64,000 nucleotides of DNA from Bryobacterales bacterium. Lineage in GTDB: Bacteria > Acidobacteriota > Terriglobia > Bryobacterales > Bryobacteraceae. The stretch covers positions 186,001 to 250,000 of the forward strand of contig JADJWL010000002.1 of assembly GCA_016716385.1 (NCBI GenBank). Reading direction: 5' to 3'. Below are positions 59,514 to 64,000 of the stretch, piece by piece; within the stretch, counting starts at the first letter, position 1, and every line of letters starts with the position of its first letter. Below the pieces are notes generated by a model. That model saw only the letters and a program-made list of their open reading frames with translations, had not been told where the DNA came from and did not search any database. Position numbers and translations under genes: made by a program.

Positions 59514-61267
59514 TACTTTTGAGCCTTCGCATCGAAGGCAAGCGGGTTGCCGCCTTCGACGATTTTGTGGATACGGTTGACAGGCAGGTTCGGGAACGTC
59601 TGGCGGGCGCCTGATGGCCAGCGAACTTCAACGGACTCCAGTTGCGCCGCCGTCCCCAGGCCGAAATGCACCCGCTGCATGCTCTGGCTGGCGAATCCGT
59701 TGCCGCCATTGACGAAGCTGAGTTGCTGCCGCCCGCCCGCGCGCACGCGGATCTGCGCGCCGACAGCCTGCCTGTTGGACTTCGTCCCTTCGAGGTGGAA
59801 CTGCACCCAATTGCGGGACGTGCCGAGCGGTATCGTGTTCCGGTAGAGATACGGCTCGGCGTTGGCGTTGGTGACGAACATGTCCAGCCGGCCGTCGTTA
59901 TCGAAGTCCGCCACGGCGATGCCGCGGCCATCGCGAGTCGAGTCAATGCCGTGCCGCGCGGCGTGATCGCGAAACCCGCCGTTTCCTTCGTTGTGGAACA
60001 TGCGCTTTTTCTGGTATCCGCTAAGGCTCTTCTTGCCCATCGGCGGCCAGTTGCGCGCATCGGCGAAATCGATGCCCGGCCGGGTAACCATCTCGAAGAT
60101 GTCCGGCACGTAACTTTCTTCGCTGGCCGAAACCCAGCCGTTGACGACGTAGATGTCCAGCAGGCCGTCGTTGTCGTAGTCGAGGAACTTGCCGGCCCAG
60201 CCCCAGCCCGTATTGAATGTGCCCGTTTCGCGGGAGACGTCGTTGAACGAGAGCAGCCCCTTGTCATCCGGGCCATTGTTGCGCCACAGGAAGTTCCCTT
60301 CGCGCATGTAGTCGTCGGTGATGTTGGTGACGTAAATGTCGAGCAGGCCGTCGCCGTCGAAATCGCCCCAGTCGACATTCATGCCCTTCTTGCTATCGAT
60401 ACCGATGGCCGTCTCGGTGATGTCGGTGAACGTGCCGTCGCCGTTGTTGATGAAGAAACGGTCGGTGCCGAAGTCGGCTGCGAGGTAGAGATCTTCGTCG
60501 CCGTCGTTGTCAGCGTCGGCGTGGCCGATGTCGAGAGTCCAGCCGGCCAGTTCGAACCCGGCCTTTTTCGTCGCATCGGTGAACGTGCCGTCGCCGTTGT
60601 TGCGGAACACGGTCAAGCCGCCGCCGTTGTTGGCGGTCTCGAAGCTCTCCGGAAAGAAGCGCGGCGTATCGGGGTTGAACAGGTTGACCGGCTGAAAGTA
60701 GCTGCCGACGAACAGATCCAGGCGCCCATCGCGATCGTAATCGAACGCAATCGCCGAGATCGCGTTCATATAGCGGGTCAGCCCGGCTTTGGCGGTAATG
60801 TCCCGGAACCTGCCGTTGCCCAGGTTCTCGTAGAGCAGGTTCTGGCCGAACCGGACCACAAACAGGTCGGGGCGCCCGTTGTTGTTCATGTCGAACCAGA
60901 GGGCATAGGCGGAAGCATTGTTCGCGTCGTTGCCGTCGGCCACGCCGGCCTGTTCGGCCACATCGGTGAACGAGAAGTCGCCGTTGTTGCGGTAGAGGCG
61001 GTTCTTGCCTCCGTCCTTCGAGTCCGTCACGAAGACATCGTCGAAGCCGTCGCCGTTGTAGTCGGCGACCGCGGCGGCGGCGCCCAGGGCCGTGTAGCCC
61101 TCCATGATGTGGGCGTACTTGTTTTCGAACGAGCGGTTGGTGTGAGGGAAGGCCACGCCCGCATTCTTCGTGACGTCCTCAAACCAGCGGTCGGCGGTTG
61201 CGGCAAACAGGAGAGCGGCGGTGAAGAAGACCACGCAGCCGCCCCCAAACAGGAGCGGCCGTCTCAA
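59513..61267 (-). CDS. CRTAC1 family protein (FG-GAP/VCBS, ASPIC/UnbV), TTG start
   Basis: 584 residues from a TTG at 61267 that overlaps the upstream stop (TTGA) and has GGAG about eight bases ahead; no ATG occurs before the mature domain, and this start yields a signal peptide (LRRPLLFGGGCVVFFTAALL). Repeats: AVADYNGDGFDDVFVTDSKD, WFDMNNNGRPDLFVVRFGQN, AFDYDRDGRLDLFVGSYFQP, ADADNDGDEDLYLAADFGTD, ADFDNDGRLDMFVTNANAEP. UnbV end: MQRVHFGLGTAAQLESVEVR, WPSGARQTFPNLPVNRIHKI. Paralogous to the 57085 protein. Confidence 0.92.
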   Translation of the reverse strand: MRRPLLFGGGCVVFFTAALLFAATADRWFEDVTKNAGVAFPHTNRSFENKYAHIMEGYTALGAAAAVADYNGDGFDDVFVTDSKDGGKNRLYRNNGDFSFTDVAEQAGVADGNDANNASAYALWFDMNNNGRPDLFVVRFGQNLLYENLGNGRFRDITAKAGLTRYMNAISAIAFDYDRDGRLDLFVGSYFQPVNLFNPDTPRFFPESFETANNGGGLTVFRNNGDGTFTDATKKAGFELAGWTLDIGHADADNDGDEDLYLAADFGTDRFFINNGDGTFTDITETAIGIDSKKGMNVDWGDFDGDGLLDIYVTNITDDYMREGNFLWRNNGPDDKGLLSFNDVSRETGTFNTGWGWAGKFLDYDNDGLLDIYVVNGWVSASEESYVPDIFEMVTRPGIDFADARNWPPMGKKSLSGYQKKRMFHNEGNGGFRDHAARHGIDSTRDGRGIAVADFDNDGRLDMFVTNANAEPYLYRNTIPLGTSRNWVQFHLEGTKSNRQAVGAQIRVRAGGRQQLSFVNGGNGFASQSMQRVHFGLGTAAQLESVEVRWPSGARQTFPNLPVNRIHKIVEGGNPLAFDAKAQK

Positions 61268-63609
61268 CGTCTCGTCTCCCCGTAGCGGACCGGTTCGAGG
61301 CGGTCCGAACCCTCGGTGATCCGCACAATCTGGTTGGCGGACACGTTCGTAAACTTCTGCGTTTCGCCCGAGCGCGGCCAGCGGACCTCGATTTCGTCCA
61401 CCGCCGCCGCAGCGCCAATACCGAAGTGCTGCCGCAGCGTGTTCTGCGACCCGTAGCCATCGCCCAGCACTACTTCGCGCATCTGCAGCTTCCCATCGAC
61501 TCGTGTATAGACCCGCGCGCCCACGGCGTCGCGGTTCGACTTGGTTCCCACCAGTTCCACCTGCAGCCAGTTCCGGTTCCACTTTCCGTCATTGCGGAAA
61601 AGCGCGTGCTTATCGGTCGAAGCCGCGACGGCAATATCGAGGACGCCCCGGTTCCAGAAATCAGCCACGGCCACTCCGCGGCTGTTCAACAAAGTATCGG
61701 CCCCAACGGCGCGGCCGATCTCCGAGAAGGTGCCGTCGCCGTTGTTGCGGAGGTAGCGGTTGCGCTCCCAGCCGTGCCAGGAGGTCGAACCGAAGTTGGC
61801 CGGATCGAAGAACGCCCCGGTCTTGTACTCGTCCTGGCGGCTGACCACGTTGTTCAGGAAGTTCAGTTCAATCTCGGTTCCCTTGTCGTTATAGACCCAG
61901 CCGTTGGCCGCATAAATATCCTGCCAGCCATCGTTGTCAAAGTCGGCGAACGAAGCGCCCCAGAACCATCCGATCGGGTTGGCGGACGCTTTCCAGGTTG
62001 TGTCCTCGAAGGTGCCGTCGCCCTTGTTCCGCAGCAGCGTATTGCCGGAAGCCATCTGCTGGAACACTTCGACGAACTCGAAGCCCGATTGCCGGAAGAC
62101 CTCCATGTAGAGCGGCATGTCTGTCGTCCAGACCCCCTGCCGCATGCTGTTCAGCATGTAACGGCCGACGGTAGGCCACTCGGCGAACCACGCTTCCTCG
62201 CTGCGGATGTTCGTCACGTAGATGTCGATGCGGCCATCGTTGTCGTAATCGCCCATCGTCGCGTTCATGCCCGCGCCATAGGCGAGCGTGCCGCTGGGTG
62301 TGGTGACATCGGTGAACGTGCCGTTCTTATTGTTACGGTAGAGCGTATTGCGTCCGAAATCGTTCACGACGTACAGATCCGGGTATCCGTCCTCGTTGTA
62401 ATCGCCGAACACGGTGCCCAGGCACAGGCCCATTTCGCCCACTCCCGCCTTCTCTGTGACGTTCGTAAACGTGAAGTCGCCGTTGTTGCGATACAACTGG
62501 CTGGGCTCGCCGTTGCGGGCATAGAAGGTTGTGGGGATATCGGTCCGCGGGTCCAGGTAGCGGCCGACATACAGATCGAGGTAGCCGTCGTTGTCGTAGT
62601 CGGCGAACGAAGCCACCGTCGTGCAGCAGTCCTCGTGCAGACCGGATTTCGCGGTGACGTCGGTGAATGTGCCGTCGCCGTTGTTGCGGAAGATCTGATT
62701 AGGGCGGAACGTGCGGGTGACGAAAAAGTCCTTGTGGCCGTCGTTGTCGATGTCGGCGAACAGGCCCACGCTCACGCCGTCCAGTCCCGAGAGGCCGGAT
62801 TTCGCGGTGACGTCCTCAAAGGTGCCGTCGCCACGGTTGCGGAAAAGCTTCGATTCGACGCCGTCGGGGATGAAGATATCGTAGAACCCGTCGTTGTCCA
62901 CGTCGGCGACCGTAATGCCGGCCGGGCCGTAGCGGATCATGGCGAACTTGAGTTCTTTGTTCAGGAAGTCCGGATAGTAGCGGTTCTCGAACGCGATGCC
63001 GGCTTGGGCGCCGACCTCGGCAAACGGCGGGGCGCCACCGGCAAATCGCTCCACCTCCAGCAGTTCAGCGGAGCGGATCCGCAGCCCATCGGCGGAAGGC
63101 GCGAAGCGCATCCGAAACAAGCCGCGGTCGATGACCGACTGGCTCTCGCCCTTCAGGCGGCCGATGACCTCGAACCGCACTGAGGCGGCGTACTCGGTGT
63201 CCGAATCCCATTGTTCGACCCGGTGGACGAACAGACCCGTCTCTTCAAGTTCGTCGAAGGAGTCAGCGTAGGTCTGCCATTCGGACAGCGCCGCGTCGCG
63301 AGAAGGCGCATCGCCATCGGAGCGGAACCGGAAGCGGCGGACTCCGTCGCGTTCCTCCACCTGCTCCAGGCGGTTTAAGCCGAGCCGCGCACCGCGAAAG
63401 GACGGATCGTATTGCCTGCCGATCCTTTCCATGTCGCGCGCCTTCAGGCCTTCGGCCACCTCGCGCAAAACTTCAGTTAAATCTTTCCCGACGTTGAAGA
63501 ACCGCCAGCCCTGCTTGTCCATGGACTCGACCATCATCGAGCCACCTAGAACCAAGGCGACGGGCGTCAAGACGGAACCAAAAACCAGCATGCGGCTGCG
63601 TTTTGCCAT
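61264..63609 (-). CDS. CRTAC1 family protein with N-terminal extension, operon leader gene
   Basis: 781 residues from ATG 63609. A membrane anchor or uncleaved signal (RMLVFGSVLTPVALVLGGSM) is followed by an extra domain of about 200 residues (EVLREVAEGLKARDMERIGR, LEETGLFVHRVEQWDSDTEY, YAASVRFEVIGRLKGESQSV) resembling a nuclear-transport-factor-like fold. Then come FG-GAP/VCBS repeats (ADVDNDGFYDIFIPDGVESK, ADIDNDGHKDFFVTRTFRPN, ADYDNDGYLDLYVGRYLDPR, GDYNEDGYPDLYVVNDFGRN) and a C-terminal UnbV domain (QNTLRQHFGIGAAAAVDEIE). The largest CRTAC1 of the set and first gene of the operon under the promoter at 63701-63729. Confidence 0.92.
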   Translation of the reverse strand: MAKRSRMLVFGSVLTPVALVLGGSMMVESMDKQGWRFFNVGKDLTEVLREVAEGLKARDMERIGRQYDPSFRGARLGLNRLEQVEERDGVRRFRFRSDGDAPSRDAALSEWQTYADSFDELEETGLFVHRVEQWDSDTEYAASVRFEVIGRLKGESQSVIDRGLFRMRFAPSADGLRIRSAELLEVERFAGGAPPFAEVGAQAGIAFENRYYPDFLNKELKFAMIRYGPAGITVADVDNDGFYDIFIPDGVESKLFRNRGDGTFEDVTAKSGLSGLDGVSVGLFADIDNDGHKDFFVTRTFRPNQIFRNNGDGTFTDVTAKSGLHEDCCTTVASFADYDNDGYLDLYVGRYLDPRTDIPTTFYARNGEPSQLYRNNGDFTFTNVTEKAGVGEMGLCLGTVFGDYNEDGYPDLYVVNDFGRNTLYRNNKNGTFTDVTTPSGTLAYGAGMNATMGDYDNDGRIDIYVTNIRSEEAWFAEWPTVGRYMLNSMRQGVWTTDMPLYMEVFRQSGFEFVEVFQQMASGNTLLRNKGDGTFEDTTWKASANPIGWFWGASFADFDNDGWQDIYAANGWVYNDKGTEIELNFLNNVVSRQDEYKTGAFFDPANFGSTSWHGWERNRYLRNNGDGTFSEIGRAVGADTLLNSRGVAVADFWNRGVLDIAVAASTDKHALFRNDGKWNRNWLQVELVGTKSNRDAVGARVYTRVDGKLQMREVVLGDGYGSQNTLRQHFGIGAAAAVDEIEVRWPRSGETQKFTNVSANQIVRITEGSDRLEPVRYGETRR

Positions 63610-63663
63610 GCTTGTGGACGCGTACCCCTTCCCCCGTGTGTCTGCCGCTCGTCCAGGAGCTGC

Positions 63664-63691
63664 TTCTTCCGGTCCGGTGAAACCGGAAGAA
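63664..63691 (-). promoter_or_regulatory. Inverted repeat in the CRTAC1 operon leader
   Basis: Perfect 10-bp arms TTCTTCCGGT and ACCGGAAGAA at 63664-63673 and 63682-63691 around an 8-base loop. It starts about three bases after the predicted transcription start, so it could act as an operator or as a 5' RNA hairpin stabilising or gating the message. Confidence 0.5.
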
Positions 63692-63700
63692 TCAGTACCG

Positions 63701-63729
63701 AGAGTACCTCGGCACCTCTGAGGTGTCAA
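63701..63729 (-). promoter_or_regulatory. Promoter of the CRTAC1/TPR/cytochrome operon
   Basis: Minus strand TTGACA (63729-63724), 17 bases, TACTCT (63706-63701): a full consensus -35 with a good -10. The spacer contains the perfect palindrome CACCTC-A-GAGGTG, the position where spacer-binding regulators act. It predicts initiation near 63694 and an 85-base leader to the ATG at 63609, unlike the near-leaderless genes elsewhere in the window. Confidence 0.6.
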
Positions 63730-63969
63730 CCGGAGTTGCAGCACCAAACCAGCAGGACGCCGGGGTGGGAGCCCTGACCCCGGCGCCCGCGTCTGGTCTG
63801 CCTCCGGTGCTGCGCTCCTCCGTTGACACGCCCGATACAGTGCACCCGGCCTGCCAAAGATTAACCCATTTAGAAAGAATTGGATAACCGTTCGGCGCCG
63901 CGCCGCAGGCTAAGCATCGAGTGGACAGACTGTACACCCACTAGACAGCCGCGTTAGACTGGCAAGAAG
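63730..63969. other. Intergenic region before the right-edge gene
   Basis: About 240 bp without a convincing gene. An open frame on the minus strand here lacks a ribosome site and protein-like composition. The right end holds the promoter area of the gene starting at 63970: TAGACT at 63955-63960, nine bases before the ATG, with TGTACA 18 bases upstream of it. Nothing else is recognisable. Confidence 0.5.
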
Positions 63970-64000
63970 ATGGCAGCATCCCCGCAGACCGGCAACGATC
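63970..64000 (+). CDS. Start of an unidentified gene cut by the right edge
   Basis: ATG at 63970 opens MAASPQTGND and runs off the window. The -10-like TAGACT nine bases upstream matches the near-start pattern of other first genes here. Only ten residues are visible, so no function can be given; the call depends on the promoter-like context. Confidence 0.35.
   Translation, partial: MAASPQTGND

Noticed and set aside
57085..63609. Many near-identical 20-25 base strings (GTCGCCGTTGTTGCG and similar) that look like spaced repeats or a CRISPR.
   Set aside because: They are in frame and encode the Asn-Asn-Gly-Asp-Gly-Thr-Phe core of VCBS/FG-GAP repeats; spacing follows the protein repeat and there are no unique spacers or cas genes.
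63692..63937. Short minus-strand frame upstream of the CRTAC1 operon.
   Set aside because: It covers the promoter and has no ribosome site or protein-like character.

Overview
High-GC bacterial DNA carrying several expanded CRTAC1 (FG-GAP/VCBS plus ASPIC/UnbV) proteins, TPR proteins, a membrane-anchored multiheme cytochrome, Tat-like leaders and very dense ATGA/GTGA/TGATG-coupled operons. This mix points to an acidobacterium of the Solibacter/Bryobacterales type. That assignment is inferred from gene content and style, not from a marker gene.

Layout. (1) 1-4416: an AqpZ aquaporin cut by the left edge, an aldehyde dehydrogenase, then an ECF sigma factor, a membrane anti-sigma factor with HEAT-like repeats, and a two-PDZ exported protein. 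(2) 4426-21760: a flagellar island with two divergent arms. The minus arm (16754 down to 4426) is fliK-flgD-flgE-fliN-fliO-fliP-fliQ-fliR-flhB-flhA-flhF-fliA-fliN/fliY-like-small coiled-coil protein. The plus arm is flgF-flgG-flgA-flgH-flgI-flgJ(N)-flgM-like. It covers the export gate, hook, distal rod, P and L rings, sigma-28 and a probable anti-sigma-28, but not fliM, fliL, flhG, flagellin or stator genes. (3) 21745-29281: a small-molecule metabolism region with a medium-chain dehydrogenase, a PhyH dioxygenase, two amidohydrolases and two class-III aminotransferases. (4) 29271-33584: egtB-egtD translationally coupled to an OpuB/ProX-type ABC importer, suggesting ergothioneine (or hercynine/betaine) synthesis and uptake in one operon. 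(5) 33657-35984: a NarL-type two-component pair and a Tat-leader protein. (6) 49235 down to 35986: one tight minus-strand operon with a patatin/cNMP protein, ACP, an active ketosynthase, a catalytically dead ketosynthase partner (chain-length-factor-like), a small protein, a class I HMG-CoA reductase with its catalytic residues intact, a ketoreductase, a CrtI-like FAD oxidoreductase, a TetR regulator, a Rossmann-acyltransferase fusion and two exported proteins. This looks like an undescribed type II PKS/FAS-like lipid pathway. (7) 63609 down to 49264: a large operon of CRTAC1 and TPR proteins plus a multiheme cytochrome with a probable single-base frameshift. A start codon at 63970 opens a gene cut by the right edge.

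Regulation. Several promoter-proximal genes have a -10-like hexamer (TACACT and relatives) only 6-13 nt before the start codon, suggesting leaderless or near-leaderless transcripts. The CRTAC1 operon has the best promoter in the window (TTGACA-17-TACTCT) with a palindrome in the spacer and a hairpin just downstream. No rRNA, tRNA, CRISPR array or insertion sequence was seen.
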